From Alphaproteobacteria bacterium (GTDB lineage Bacteria > Pseudomonadota > Alphaproteobacteria > Oceanibaculales > Oceanibaculaceae), in the NCBI GenBank assembly GCA_018823745.1, contig JAHJHR010000002.1, positions 1-64,000 on the forward strand: a stretch of 64,000 bases of DNA, read 5' to 3'. Of the stretch, positions 47,840 through 57,003 are shown piece by piece. Position 1 is the stretch's first letter, and every line of letters begins with the position of its first letter. The notes beneath the pieces were generated by a model. The model was given only the letters and a program-made list of their open reading frames with translations, was not told where the DNA came from and did not search any database. Position numbers and translations under genes: made by a program.

Positions 47840-49114
47840 CTACCGCTTCAGCCGGTCACGCAGCTGCCAGTACCAGTAGACGCCCTGCGCCACCAGCGGG
47901 CCGACCGGGCCGCCGGCCATGGTCAGGCCGAAAGCCTCGAACAGGCGATAGGTCTGGTCGCCTTCCGCGATGGCCTTCGCCACCGTCTCGCCGCCGGCCG
48001 TGGTCGAGCACATGCCATGCCCGCCAAAACCTGTATTCACCCAGACACCGGGCTGCATCTGCGCGATCAGCGGCATCTTGTGCGTGGTGTAGCCCATGGT
48101 GCCGGGCCAGGACACGGCCGGTTTCACGCCGGCAAGCTGCGGATAGACCTTCAGCAGGTCGCCCATCATCAGGGCGTCGAGATTCTTCGGCTGGGTCACG
48201 GCGCTGATGCGCCCGCCCCACAGGATGCTGGTATCCGGCAGGGCCCGGTAATAATCCGGCGCGAAGCGGTTATCGGCGACGGCATGGTTGCCCCGGATCG
48301 CCGTCTTCAGCCGGTCACCCAGCGGCTCGGTCAGCATCACATAGGTGCCGATCGGCAGGATGGAGAGCCGCAGGCGCGGCAGCAGCCAGCCCATATAGCC
48401 GCTGGCGCAGAACACCACCTGATTGGCCGTGACCACGCCCTGCGGCGTGGTGATGCGCTTCACATCGCCTTTCAGGTCCAGGCCGGTCGCCTCGGTATCC
48501 TCGAAGATGCGCACGCCCAGCGATTCCGCCGCCGCAGCGGTGCCGCGCGTGAAGTTCAGCGAATGGAAGTGGAAGGAATTCGGATTATAGACGGCGTCGT
48601 AATAGCGCTTCGAGAGATAAAGTTCGCGGATCTTCGCGCGCGGCCAGAATTCCAGCGCCGTGCCAAAGGTCTCGTTCATGAAGGCAATGTTGCGTTTCAG
48701 CTCCTTCGGCCGGTCGAACCAGGAGATGTTCAGCTTGCCCGGCACCAGAGGGCCGCAGGGCATCGCATACTGGGCAATGCGGCGGCGGATCACCTCCATC
48801 GCTTCCACGGTCAGGCCATAGAGGGACTTGGCCTTCTCCACGCCGACCGTGTCGATCAACGCTGCCGGGGAGCGCGAATAGCCGGGGGAGACGAAGCCGC
48901 CATTGCGCCCCGACGCGCCATAGCCGACCTGCCGGCTTTCCAGCACCACGACATTGGTGATGCCCCGCTCCGCCAGCCCCAGGGCAGTGGCAAGGCCGGC
49001 CATGCCGCCGCCGATGATGCAGATATCGGCGGATACCTCGCCATTCAGCGCCGGGCGGCGGCGATCATCGGCGAGGGTGCGGCTGTAATAGCTGTCGACA
49101 TAGGTCTGGTTCAT
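47840..49114 (-). CDS. FAD-dependent amine/amino-acid oxidoreductase (PuuB/DadA-like)
   Basis: A 424-residue DAO-fold flavoprotein. The dinucleotide motif CIIGGGMAGLATALGLAERG lies at about residues 31-50, followed by ESRQVGYGASGRNGGFVSPGY, typical of gamma-glutamylputrescine oxidase-like proteins. FGGHGMCST near the C-terminus fits the flavin-binding end. From the ATG at 49114; an earlier start would overlap the divergent anmK region. The substrate is an amine or N-alkyl amino acid, not determined. Confidence 0.87.
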   Translation of the reverse strand: MNQTYVDSYYSRTLADDRRRPALNGEVSADICIIGGGMAGLATALGLAERGITNVVVLESRQVGYGASGRNGGFVSPGYSRSPAALIDTVGVEKAKSLYGLTVEAMEVIRRRIAQYAMPCGPLVPGKLNISWFDRPKELKRNIAFMNETFGTALEFWPRAKIRELYLSKRYYDAVYNPNSFHFHSLNFTRGTAAAAESLGVRIFEDTEATGLDLKGDVKRITTPQGVVTANQVVFCASGYMGWLLPRLRLSILPIGTYVMLTEPLGDRLKTAIRGNHAVADNRFAPDYYRALPDTSILWGGRISAVTQPKNLDALMMGDLLKVYPQLAGVKPAVSWPGTMGYTTHKMPLIAQMQPGVWVNTGFGGHGMCSTTAGGETVAKAIAEGDQTYRLFEAFGLTMAGGPVGPLVAQGVYWYWQLRDRLKR

Positions 49115-49212
49115 GGCCGGCAGATTATCCGAAGCCGCCCCCCTTGGGGAAGCCGGGTTGCGCATCCGGCCCTATCGCCGTTAGATGACAGCCATACGGA
49201 AAAGGAGGGTTC

Positions 49213-50304
49213 ATGCCCGTGCTGACCGCAATCGGCCTGATGAGCGGCACCTCGCTGGATGGGATAGACGCTGCCCTGCTGCGCAGCGATGGCGAAGCAA
49301 TGCTGGAGGTTGGACCTGCCCTGACCCTGCCCTATGAGCCGGCTTTCCGGCAGCGCCTGCGCGCGATCCTGGGCGCCCCTGCCGGGGCCGATATCGCCGG
49401 GGTCGAGCGCGAGATGACGCTGCTGCACGCCCAGGCTGTCGCCCGGCTGCTGGCCGAGGCCGAAATTGCGGCCGACCAGATCGACCTGATCGGCTTTCAT
49501 GGCCACACCATCCTGCACCAGCCGGCACAGGGCCGTCCGGGAGAGGGCCGGACCCGGCAGATCGGCGATGGCGCGCTGCTGGCGCGCGAAACCGGCATCG
49601 CCGTGGTGACTGATTTCCGCAGCGCCGATGTCGCCGCTGGCGGCGAGGGTGCGCCGCTGGTGCCGGTGTTTCATGCCGCGCTGACCACCGAGATTCCCCG
49701 GCCGGTCGCCATTCTGAACCTTGGCGGCGTCGGCAATGTCACCTGGATAGGCCCAGAGGGCGGGTTGCTGGCCTTCGACACCGGGCCGGGCAATGCCCTG
49801 CTGGATGACTGGGTGCAGCGCCACAGCGACCAGCTTTACGACGAATCCGGGCGGCTGGCCCGCGCCGGCACGCCGGATATGGTGCGCATCGACACTGTGC
49901 TGGAAGGCCCCTATTTCGCCCGGCGCCCGCCGAAATCGCTGGATCGTGATGATTTCTCCGCCGATCTGGCAGAAGGCCTCGGCCCGGAGGACGGCGCTGC
50001 GACGCTGACCGCGCTGACCATCGCCTGCGTCGTAAAGTCAGCCGCGTGGTTCCCAGAGCCGGCGGCCCTGTGGGTGGTCACCGGCGGCGGGCGGCATAAT
50101 ACGCTGATGATGGAAGGTCTAGCCGCCGGGCTGGGCGTGCCGATCCGCAGCATGGAGGATATCGGCTGGGACGGCGATGCCGTCGAGGCCCAGGCCTTCG
50201 CCTATCTGGCAATCCGTCAGCAGGCCGGCCTGCCGATCAGCTTTCCCGGCACCACTGGCGTACTGCAGCCGATGACCGGCGGAATCCTACATCAACCTGC
50301 CTAG
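49213..50304 (+). CDS. anmK: anhydro-N-acetylmuramic acid kinase
   Basis: A 363-residue sugar kinase of the acetate/sugar kinase fold that phosphorylates and opens 1,6-anhydro-MurNAc from recycled cell wall. IGLMSGTSLDGIDAALL at the N-terminus, GFHGHT, TDFRSADVAAGGEGAPLVP and LNLGGVGNVTW are clear. AAAGGAGG precedes the ATG. It is usually divergent to tyrS; here a flavoprotein gene separates the two. Confidence 0.95.
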   Translation: MPVLTAIGLMSGTSLDGIDAALLRSDGEAMLEVGPALTLPYEPAFRQRLRAILGAPAGADIAGVEREMTLLHAQAVARLLAEAEIAADQIDLIGFHGHTILHQPAQGRPGEGRTRQIGDGALLARETGIAVVTDFRSADVAAGGEGAPLVPVFHAALTTEIPRPVAILNLGGVGNVTWIGPEGGLLAFDTGPGNALLDDWVQRHSDQLYDESGRLARAGTPDMVRIDTVLEGPYFARRPPKSLDRDDFSADLAEGLGPEDGAATLTALTIACVVKSAAWFPEPAALWVVTGGGRHNTLMMEGLAAGLGVPIRSMEDIGWDGDAVEAQAFAYLAIRQQAGLPISFPGTTGVLQPMTGGILHQPA

Positions 50305-50882
50305 CCGCGCGGCTGCTGTGGGCGCTGCACCACCGGTCCCAGATTCTGGATGACTTGTCGCGCATCGAAGGATTTGGGATCGTCCTTAGGCGCCTGCCCC
50401 TTGTAGAGCAGGATATCGGCGTAACCCTGATAGCGGCTCTGGGCATAGGTCTGCGGGCTGTAGCTCATGCCGTACCCCATGCCATAGCCGAAACCGCTGT
50501 GCCGACGGCGAGATCCGTACATGCCATAGCTGCCGGGCCAAGGATCATAAGAGGTATAATACTGGGTATCGCGCTCGATATCCTTGTCGACCATGACGAA
50601 ATGGTCGCCCTCATTCAGCAGCGTCAGTTCGGCGGCGCGGTACAGCATGTAATTCTCGACCGTCTCGCGATTGGTCACCTGGTTGCCGACGAAGGTGATG
50701 CGATAGCGGTTGCCCTCGATCTGCTGCTCGGAAAAGCCGGTGGAACTTCCCTGCTGGCGGGGCTGATAAGCGGTCGGCTGAGCGCAGGCTGCCAGCAGCA
50801 CAAGCAGCGCCCCCACCGCAATGAGCCTTGCCGGGGTCTTGACGCCCACAGGCATTGCTACTGGCAAAGACAGAGCACGCAT
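50301..50882 (-). CDS. CC0125/CC1285-type lipoprotein
   Basis: A 193-residue lipoprotein with lipobox LLAAC (Cys33) after a longish N-terminal region. The mature part has the FSEQQIEGNRYRITFVGN motif seen in Caulobacter CC0125/CC1285-like proteins and a Tyr/Gly/Ser/Arg-rich stretch (about 110-150). The function of the family is unknown. It is convergent with anmK, sharing the last 4 bp. Confidence 0.85.
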   Translation of the reverse strand: MRALSLPVAMPVGVKTPARLIAVGALLVLLAACAQPTAYQPRQQGSSTGFSEQQIEGNRYRITFVGNQVTNRETVENYMLYRAAELTLLNEGDHFVMVDKDIERDTQYYTSYDPWPGSYGMYGSRRRHSGFGYGMGYGMSYSPQTYAQSRYQGYADILLYKGQAPKDDPKSFDARQVIQNLGPVVQRPQQPRG

Positions 50883-50973
50883 ATCGTTTCACTCCCTTGA
50901 CGCCCGATGCGAGGCATTCGCATCACACTCTATAGATAGTGACTTGGACTTTCCTGTGACAGAGGGAAGATCA

Positions 50974-51777
50974 ATGCACAAGGAAAGGTCACAATCCGCG
51001 TCTAACCTAACGGTCAGACTTCCCCTTTTCCGTCACGCGAGTATTGCCATGCCCCTCACTGCCCGTCCTGTCATCCTGCTCGCCGCCGCCCTGCTGCTGG
51101 GGGGAGGCGTCGCCCTTGGCGGCTTCGCCATCGGCACGGGCTTCACCGAAAGCCGGCTTGGCGACCGATACGTGACCATGAAGGGCTTGGCGGAACGCGA
51201 TGTCGGGGCCGATCTGGCGCTGTGGCCGCTGCGCTTCACGGCGACTGGCAATGACCTGGCCAACGTCCAGCGCAAGATCGATGGCGATGTGGCGGCGGTG
51301 ACCGAGTTCCTGACCGCCAGCGGCCTGCCTGCCGAGGCTGTCGAGCGCCAGCGCCTGGAAGTCACCGATATCGAGGCCAATCCCTACCGGCCGGAAGGCG
51401 TGCGCGACCGCTTCATCATCGCCCAGACGCTGCTGGTGCGTACCACCGATGTCGACAAGATCGTCGATCTGTCGCGCCGGGTCGGTGAGCTGGTCAGCCG
51501 GGGCGTGATCCTGGGCGAAGGCGTGGTGCCGCGCTATGTCTTCACCCGGCTGAACGACGTGAAGCCCGAGATGATCGCCGAGGCGACGCGCAATGCCCGT
51601 GAGGGTGCGGCGCAGTTCGCCGCCGATTCCGGCTCCACCGTCGGGTCGATCCGTCGCGCCAGCCAGGGCGTCTTCCAGATCCTGCCGCGCGACGATGGCA
51701 TGCCCTTCGACGAATCCGCTTCGGTGGAAAAGAAGATCCGCATCGTCTCGACCATCGATTATTATCTGGCGGATTAA
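50974..51777 (+). CDS. SIMPL domain protein
   Basis: A 267-residue protein anchored by one N-terminal hydrophobic helix, followed by a SIMPL (DUF541) domain, with KGLAERDVGADLALWPLRF and Asn/Arg-rich strands. The ATG at 50974 has a strong GAGGGAAG ribosome site at the right distance and gives a 25-residue basic cytoplasmic start; a later ATG at 51049 (MPLTARPV) gives a standard short N-terminus without a site. Periplasmic. SIMPL proteins have no clear bacterial role; some are linked to oxidative stress. Confidence 0.82.
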   Translation: MHKERSQSASNLTVRLPLFRHASIAMPLTARPVILLAAALLLGGGVALGGFAIGTGFTESRLGDRYVTMKGLAERDVGADLALWPLRFTATGNDLANVQRKIDGDVAAVTEFLTASGLPAEAVERQRLEVTDIEANPYRPEGVRDRFIIAQTLLVRTTDVDKIVDLSRRVGELVSRGVILGEGVVPRYVFTRLNDVKPEMIAEATRNAREGAAQFAADSGSTVGSIRRASQGVFQILPRDDGMPFDESASVEKKIRIVSTIDYYLAD

Positions 51778-51842
51778 CTCCCTATTGCACCACCGCGACC
51801 GCCATGGATTAGTCTGTTCCTGACATCCAAAGGAGCAGATTC

Positions 51843-52484
51843 ATGGCCCTCGATTTCATGTCTCTTGAACACTGGCTGGCCTTCGTTGCGGCGGCCGCGG
51901 TGCTTCTGGCGATTCCCGGCCCGACCATCCTGCTGGTGATCTCCTACGCGCTGGGCCATGGCAGGCGCGCGACCGCAGCCACGGTCTCCGGCGTGGCGCT
52001 GGGCGATTTCACGGCAATGACCGCCTCGATGCTGGGGCTGGGCGTGCTGCTCGCCACCTCAGCAGAATTGTTCACCGTGCTGAAATGGGTTGGTGCGGCC
52101 TATCTCATCTATCTCGGCATCAAGCTGTGGCGCGCACCGGTATCGGAAGCAGGGCCGGTCGGCATTGATGAGAGGGTGAAGCCCTGGCGCATCTTCCTGC
52201 ATACCTATGCGGTGACGGCGCTGAACCCCAAGAGCATCGTCTTCTTCGTCGCTTTCCTGCCGCAGTTCCTGATCGCCAGCCTGCCCATCCTGCCGCAGAT
52301 GGTGGTGTTCGAGATCACCTTCCTGGTGCTGGCGACGCTGAACGCCCTGACCTATGCGCTGATGGCCCAGGCCGCACGCCGGACCATCCGACGGCCTGCT
52401 GTGCAGCGTGGCGTGAACCGTGTCGGCGGCTCTCTGCTCATCGGCGCCGGCATCATGACCGCCGCCTGGCGTAAGACGGGATAA
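51843..52484 (+). CDS. LysE/RhtB family amino-acid exporter
   Basis: A 213-residue membrane protein with about six hydrophobic segments. AIPGPTILLVISYALGHGRR after the first helix and WVGAAYLIYLGIKLWR are the LysE/RhtB family pattern. It would export an amino acid or derivative such as homoserine or threonine. It ends at a strong bidirectional-looking terminator shared with the convergent ohr gene. Confidence 0.9.
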   Translation: MALDFMSLEHWLAFVAAAAVLLAIPGPTILLVISYALGHGRRATAATVSGVALGDFTAMTASMLGLGVLLATSAELFTVLKWVGAAYLIYLGIKLWRAPVSEAGPVGIDERVKPWRIFLHTYAVTALNPKSIVFFVAFLPQFLIASLPILPQMVVFEITFLVLATLNALTYALMAQAARRTIRRPAVQRGVNRVGGSLLIGAGIMTAAWRKTG

Positions 52485-52487
52485 AGC

Positions 52488-52521
52488 AAAAGGCCCGCAG
52501 CGATAACTGCGGGCCTTTTTC
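52488..52521. terminator. terminator shared by lysE-type gene and ohr
   Basis: A perfect 10-bp stem (AGGCCCGCAG at 52491-52500 with CTGCGGGCCT at 52507-52516) with a 6-base loop. A T run follows on the plus strand and an A-rich run precedes, so it may also stop the convergent ohr transcript. Confidence 0.88.
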
Positions 52522-52539
52522 GTTTCAGGCTGTCGCCGC

Positions 52540-52962
52540 TTAGGCGACGCTGAGCCGCACGTCGATATTGCCCTTGGTGGCGTGCGAATACGGGCACACC
52601 ACATGCGCCTTGTGCATCAGCCCCTCGGCGGTCTTGCTGTCGAGGCCCGGAATGGCGATGGCCAGCGCGACATCGATGCCGAAACCCTCGCCGTCATCGC
52701 GCGCGCCGATGCCGACCGTGGCGGTGACAGTGGTGTCTTCCGGCAGCTTCACCTTCTCCTTGCCGGCGACGAATTTCAGCGCACCCAGGAAACAGGCCGA
52801 ATAGCCGGCAGCGAAAAGCTGCTCCGGGTTGGTGCCGTCACCGCCCCCGCCGCCGAGTTCCTTCGGAGTCGAGAGTTTCACGGCCAGCGTGCCGTCCTTG
52901 GTGGCGGACTTGCCATCGCGACCGCCGGTGGCGGTGGCTTCGGTCGAATACAGAACCTTCAT
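52540..52962 (-). CDS. ohr: organic hydroperoxide reductase Ohr
   Basis: A 140-residue OsmC/Ohr-fold thiol peroxidase that reduces organic hydroperoxides. The two redox cysteines are Cys57 (AAGYSACFLGAL) and Cys123 (HVVCPYSHATKGN). The NPEQLFAAGYSACF block separates Ohr from OsmC. The ATG at 52962 gives the normal length. Divergent from its regulator ohrR with an operator-like sequence between. Confidence 0.95.
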   Translation of the reverse strand: MKVLYSTEATATGGRDGKSATKDGTLAVKLSTPKELGGGGGDGTNPEQLFAAGYSACFLGALKFVAGKEKVKLPEDTTVTATVGIGARDDGEGFGIDVALAIAIPGLDSKTAEGLMHKAHVVCPYSHATKGNIDVRLSVA

Positions 52963-53030
52963 GATGCGTACTCCTCTGTGTGTGATCGGTAGGGGTGAGC
53001 TGTTTCTGGAGACAAGCTTACTGCGGAGTT

Positions 53031-53050
53031 TTAAATTGTGCAACATTTAA
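53031..53050. promoter_or_regulatory. candidate OhrR operator
   Basis: Half sites TTAAATTGTG (53031-53040) and CAACATTTAA (53041-53050) form a 20-base quasi-palindrome with 8 of 10 positions paired. It is AT-rich, central in the divergent ohr-ohrR intergenic region, and includes the AAATTG core seen in known OhrR sites. A second CACAAT element at 53056-53061 may add to it. Confidence 0.6.
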
Positions 53051-53149
53051 TTTTTCACAATCTATTTACTCACAACGCTTGCATACACAGGGCTTCATCC
53101 CTTATCTGGGGATGAAGCCGGTATCAGTAGAAACGCGGGAAAGGGCAGA

Positions 53150-53644
53150 ATGGGTCAGAACAGCACCCCGGAAGGCAAGACCGGGAAGAAAGACCCAAAG
53201 AATGCAGGCTATCTGGCGCTCAGTGCGCAGCTCTGCTTTGCCGCCTATTCGACGGCGCATGCCTTCAACCGGCTGTACCGGTCCCTGCTGGTCAGCCTGG
53301 GGCTGACCTATCCGCAATATCTGGTCATGCTGGTGTTGTGGGAGCGCGACGGCCTGACCGTGAAGGATATCGGCGACCGGCTGTTCCTGGATTCCGGCAC
53401 GCTGACACCGCTGCTGAAGCGGCTGGACAGCGCCGGTCTCATCACCCGCACCCGCGATCCCGGCGATGAGCGACAGGTGCTGGTCCGCCTGACCGAGGCC
53501 GGCCAGGCATTGCGGAAAAAGGCCGAGGCCATTCCGCCGGAAGTCGCCAGCGCCGCCGAGCGGTCACCGGCCGAATTAAAGGCGCTGAAGGACGATCTGG
53601 TCGCCCTGCGCGACACGCTCAACGCCCATATCGGTACGCTCTAG
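53150..53644 (+). CDS. ohrR: OhrR, MarR family peroxide-sensing repressor
   Basis: A 164-residue MarR-type regulator. Cys29 in AQLCFAAYS is the reactive peroxide-sensing cysteine of OhrR proteins; the winged helix (LTVKDIGDRLFLDSGTLTPLLKRLDSAGLI) follows. Oxidation by organic peroxides releases it from DNA and induces ohr, encoded divergently. The last 4 bp overlap the convergent GAF-EAL gene. Confidence 0.94.
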   Translation: MGQNSTPEGKTGKKDPKNAGYLALSAQLCFAAYSTAHAFNRLYRSLLVSLGLTYPQYLVMLVLWERDGLTVKDIGDRLFLDSGTLTPLLKRLDSAGLITRTRDPGDERQVLVRLTEAGQALRKKAEAIPPEVASAAERSPAELKALKDDLVALRDTLNAHIGTL

Positions 53645-55443
53645 GCGGAAAGCAGAGCCGGCTCCGCACATGCCGGCCCCAATATGACCGGATGAAGCTG
53701 ACGATGGGCAATAAGCCAGTCGACGAAATCCTCCGCCTCAAGGGGGCGCGCGAAGAAATACCCCTGGGCCTCGTCACATTTCATCTCGACCAGTACCTCG
53801 GCAGCCATGGCCGTCTCCACGCCTTCTGCGACGACCCGGTAGCCCAGATCCTGAGACAGGCTGATCAGGGACCGAACCAGACTGCGCTCCCGCTCACAAT
53901 CCTCGATGCCACGCATGAAGGCCCGGTCGACCTTGACGACCTGCGCCGGTAGTTGCTGAAGATAGGCAAGGCTGCTGTAGCCGGTGCCAAAATCGTCGAT
54001 CGCCAGACAAACCCCCACCGCCCTGAGCGCCTGCAACTGGGTCCGGGCATAGTCGGATTTCTGCATCATCGCGCTTTCGGTCACTTCCAGTTCCAGCTTG
54101 CCGGGCTGGACATGGTGCCCGGCCAGGCAGGCCTTCACCCGCTCGACAAAATCGCTTTCCAGCAAATTGATCGCAGAGATATTGACCGACAGGCTGATAT
54201 CCATCCCCCTGGCCTGCCAGCGAGAAAGCTGGGAAAGCGCCGTATCGAGCACCCAGTCAGTGATCGGCTTTGACAGCCGGCTTTGCTCGACCACAGGGAT
54301 GAATTCGTCCGGTGCAATCGCGCCGAGCCGGGGGTGGGCCCAGCGCAACAGCGCCTCCGCACCAACACACTGGCCTGTCGCCAGATCGATCCTCGGCTGA
54401 AAGACCAGCCGCAACTGGCCGGGCTGCGCAAGTGCCGCGCCGAAATCGTTGAGCAGGTCGAACCGGCGGCGGTGCATCTGGTCCATGGCCGGGGAATACA
54501 CGCTGATCTGCGTTTCCGAGGACCGGGCATCCTGGGCAGCGCTGTTCGCTGCGCGCAGGATGTTGTCAGGCGTCATCCGCCCCGTCACGAAGGGCGCCAC
54601 GCCGAGGGCCGCCGTCAGGAGAAAGCGGAACTGCGAGTTCTCCCGCAGATGCGCCATCGTCGCGCCCAACAGCTCCAGATAGGCGTCCTGCTCCATTTCC
54701 TCGGGCGCCAGAATGGCGAACTGAGTGGTCGAGACATGATAGATGGGGCGCTTGCGGATCATGGAATCGCGGATGACCTGAGCCGTTTCCTTCACGATTT
54801 CGTCGATGAAGGAGATGCCCATGGCCCTGACGCCGCGGCTGATCTGATCGGTATGCGCGATATCGATCAGGACCAGCACCCGCGGTTCTTCCGGATGGGT
54901 CTCTGCCAGTTTCTCCATATCCTCAAGAAACTGCAGGCGGTTGGGCAGGCCGCTCAACTGGTCAACGCGACCGAGGGAATATTCAAGCTCGAACTGCGAC
55001 ATCACCATTCCCGCGAGATCGCTCAGCGCGGCCAGATCCGCCGGCTTTGCCTGCCTGGGCTGGGTATCGAGCACGCAGAGCGAACCAAGGCCATAGCCCT
55101 CCCGGGTCACCAGCGGCGCCCCTGCGTAAAATCGTATGCCGGACCGTGCCAGAAGGCTGTCGGCATAACAGGGATCGGCGAGAAGATCGGGAACCACCAC
55201 CATGCCCGTGCTTTCGGCGACCGCCGCACACGGCGCGCCGTCACGGGGGATAGAGCTATGCTCCACACCAACACGGGATTTGAACCATTGCCGGTCCTGG
55301 TCGGTCAGCGACACGGCCGCAATCGGCGCCTGGAAAATATGGCTCGCCATGCGGGTAATGCGATCAAAGCCCTCGCTGGGCTGGGTATCCAGCACATGAA
55401 GCTGATGCAGGGCGTTCAGGCGTGCTTCTTCGTTGCTCAGCAT
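53641..55443 (-). CDS. GAF - degenerate GGDEF - EAL signalling protein
   Basis: A 600-residue cytoplasmic protein. About residues 20-160 form a GAF domain, 165-320 a GGDEF-type fold that lacks the GGDEF signature (TTQFAIL stands in its place), and 335-585 an EAL domain. The EAL domain keeps GAEALLRW, NISA, LEVTESA, DDFGTGYSSL, VKVDR, EGVET and QGYFFARPL, so it should hydrolyse cyclic-di-GMP. The degenerate cyclase may bind GTP as a regulator. No TM segment. The 5' region has a low-GC promoter zone. Confidence 0.9.
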   Translation of the reverse strand: MLSNEEARLNALHQLHVLDTQPSEGFDRITRMASHIFQAPIAAVSLTDQDRQWFKSRVGVEHSSIPRDGAPCAAVAESTGMVVVPDLLADPCYADSLLARSGIRFYAGAPLVTREGYGLGSLCVLDTQPRQAKPADLAALSDLAGMVMSQFELEYSLGRVDQLSGLPNRLQFLEDMEKLAETHPEEPRVLVLIDIAHTDQISRGVRAMGISFIDEIVKETAQVIRDSMIRKRPIYHVSTTQFAILAPEEMEQDAYLELLGATMAHLRENSQFRFLLTAALGVAPFVTGRMTPDNILRAANSAAQDARSSETQISVYSPAMDQMHRRRFDLLNDFGAALAQPGQLRLVFQPRIDLATGQCVGAEALLRWAHPRLGAIAPDEFIPVVEQSRLSKPITDWVLDTALSQLSRWQARGMDISLSVNISAINLLESDFVERVKACLAGHHVQPGKLELEVTESAMMQKSDYARTQLQALRAVGVCLAIDDFGTGYSSLAYLQQLPAQVVKVDRAFMRGIEDCERERSLVRSLISLSQDLGYRVVAEGVETAMAAEVLVEMKCDEAQGYFFARPLEAEDFVDWLIAHRQLHPVILGPACAEPALLSA

Positions 55444-55756
55444 GGTGATCCCTTTGTCTGCGCCGAGAAGAACACAAAATCCCTAATAATTTTCTAATTA
55501 ATCCGACCTATTCGGCGGAGAGGTTTTCGCTTCAGGTGTTCCGCACGCGCTCTTCAGGCCGTCCAGAAACTAGGCGGCGCAAGGAATTGACAAGTCCCGC
55601 GACGGGAGAATAGTCATAAGCAATTGAATATAAAGAAAAAGCACCTTGCCACCGGAACTTTGTGGCCGATGGGGCGTTGAAGCCACTGCACGCCTCATTC
55701 TACTGTTTCAGACAAGGACAGGCGCACGCAGGCAGGGACCAGGGAGCTTCACCGGC
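55444..55756. other. non-coding region between the EAL gene and ctaG
   Basis: No gene is supported. The first 60 bases are AT-rich (AATAATTTTCTAATTAAT near 55482-55501) and probably hold the minus-strand promoter of the EAL gene. A second AT-rich patch at 55615-55645 may belong to the plus-strand oxidase genes. I find no well-placed consensus pair. Confidence 0.5.
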
Positions 55757-56506
55757 ATGAATGACGCAAGCGCGCCCAGCCCCTATTGCGGCCCTGCCCC
55801 CGTTCCCGCCGATCTGTGGAGCGCCTGGAATCTGGACCCCGTGCTGCTGGCCGTGCTGGGACTCGGCACTGTCGCCCTGGCTTTGGCGCGCGCACCGCAA
55901 CGGCGGCTCTATCTGGCGGCAGCGCTGGTGGTGCTCATACTCGCCTTTGTCACGCCGCTCTGCGCTCTGGCGACGGCGTTGTTTTCCGCCCGGGTTCTGC
56001 ATCATGTGCTGCTGGTCGCCTTCGCCGCGCCCCTGCTGGCGATGGTCATCCTGCCCAAGGCATCGCGCCCCCAGACCAGCCTGTCCCTGCCCTTCATCGC
56101 GCATCTGGCGTTACTCTGGGTCTGGCATGCGCCGACGCCCTATGCCTGGGCGCTGACGGGAACCGCGCCATACTGGCTGATGGAACTCAGCCTTCTCGGC
56201 TCTGCTGTCTGGCTGTGGCGTGAGATACTGCACCCCGGCCGGGCTACCGGCACGGTGCTTGCCGGCCTGCTGGGAACGGTGGTGCAGATGGGCTTCCTGG
56301 GGGCGCTTCTGACCTTTGCGAAGCAGCCGCTTTTCGCGGCGCATTCCCAGACCACCGGGGCCTATGGACTGACGGCGCTGGAAGACCAGCAGCTTGCCGG
56401 GCTGCTGATGTGGGTGCCGGCGGCGCTGCCCTATATGGCCGTCGGCCTGTGGCATCTGCGGAATGTGCTGCGGGAAACCGAAGCCACAGAAGAAACTTCT
56501 CCGTGA
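55757..56506 (+). CDS. ctaG: cytochrome c oxidase assembly protein, Caa3-type CtaG
   Basis: A 249-residue membrane protein with about seven hydrophobic segments, including FSARVLHHVLLVAFAAPLLAM, WVWHAPTPYAWAL and the HSQTTGAYGLTALEDQQLAGLLMWVPA block characteristic of the caa3_CtaG family. This family is needed for assembly of the Cu centre of caa3-type oxidases. The ATG at 55757 is chosen from the family N-terminus. GTGA overlap with the next gene. Confidence 0.9.
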   Translation: MNDASAPSPYCGPAPVPADLWSAWNLDPVLLAVLGLGTVALALARAPQRRLYLAAALVVLILAFVTPLCALATALFSARVLHHVLLVAFAAPLLAMVILPKASRPQTSLSLPFIAHLALLWVWHAPTPYAWALTGTAPYWLMELSLLGSAVWLWREILHPGRATGTVLAGLLGTVVQMGFLGALLTFAKQPLFAAHSQTTGAYGLTALEDQQLAGLLMWVPAALPYMAVGLWHLRNVLRETEATEETSP

Positions 56507-57003
56507 TCGTCTGGTTCAAATTCATCCATATTGCGGCCATCGCCATCTGGGCCGCCGGGCTGATCTGCCTGCCCGGCCTGTATGTCCAGCGCGCCCATGT
56601 GACGGGCAAGGACCAGCTTTACCGGCTCCAGCGGATGGTGCGCTTTGCCTATGTCAGGCTGATTTCGCCGGCCGCCTTCGTCGCCATTGCCACCGGCACC
56701 GGGCTGATCTTCCTGCAGGCGGTCTTCACGCCCTGGTTTTCAGCCAAGCTGGGCCTCGTCGCCAGCCTGGTCATCGTGCATGCGCTGACTGGTCTGGTCA
56801 TCATCAGGCTGTTCCGCGACGGTGAGATCTATCCCGTCTGGCGCTTCATCGCCGTCACGATCCTGACCCTGGCGATTGTCACCGGCATCCTGTTCCTGGT
56901 GCTGGTCAAGCCGGCGCTGCATTTGCCATTTCCTGCGGTGTTGGGCGAACCGGGGGCTCTGCAGCGCCTGATCGGCGACCTCAATCCTTGGCCGAGACCA
57001 TGA
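56503..57003 (+). CDS. CopD-like membrane protein
   Basis: A 166-residue protein with four hydrophobic segments starting at a GTG that overlaps the ctaG stop. VWFKFIHIAAIAIWAAGLICLPGLYVQR resembles the start of CopD-domain and related HemJ-type proteins. In the oxidase context a copper or haem role is likely. The 3' end overlaps the antiparallel DUF2231 gene by 23 bp. Confidence 0.82.
   Translation: MIVWFKFIHIAAIAIWAAGLICLPGLYVQRAHVTGKDQLYRLQRMVRFAYVRLISPAAFVAIATGTGLIFLQAVFTPWFSAKLGLVASLVIVHALTGLVIIRLFRDGEIYPVWRFIAVTILTLAIVTGILFLVLVKPALHLPFPAVLGEPGALQRLIGDLNPWPRP

Noticed and set aside
50418..50440. GTAACC inside the CC0125-type lipoprotein gene as another SigF promoter
   Set aside because: No CGAA element lies 16 bases downstream and it is within a coding region.
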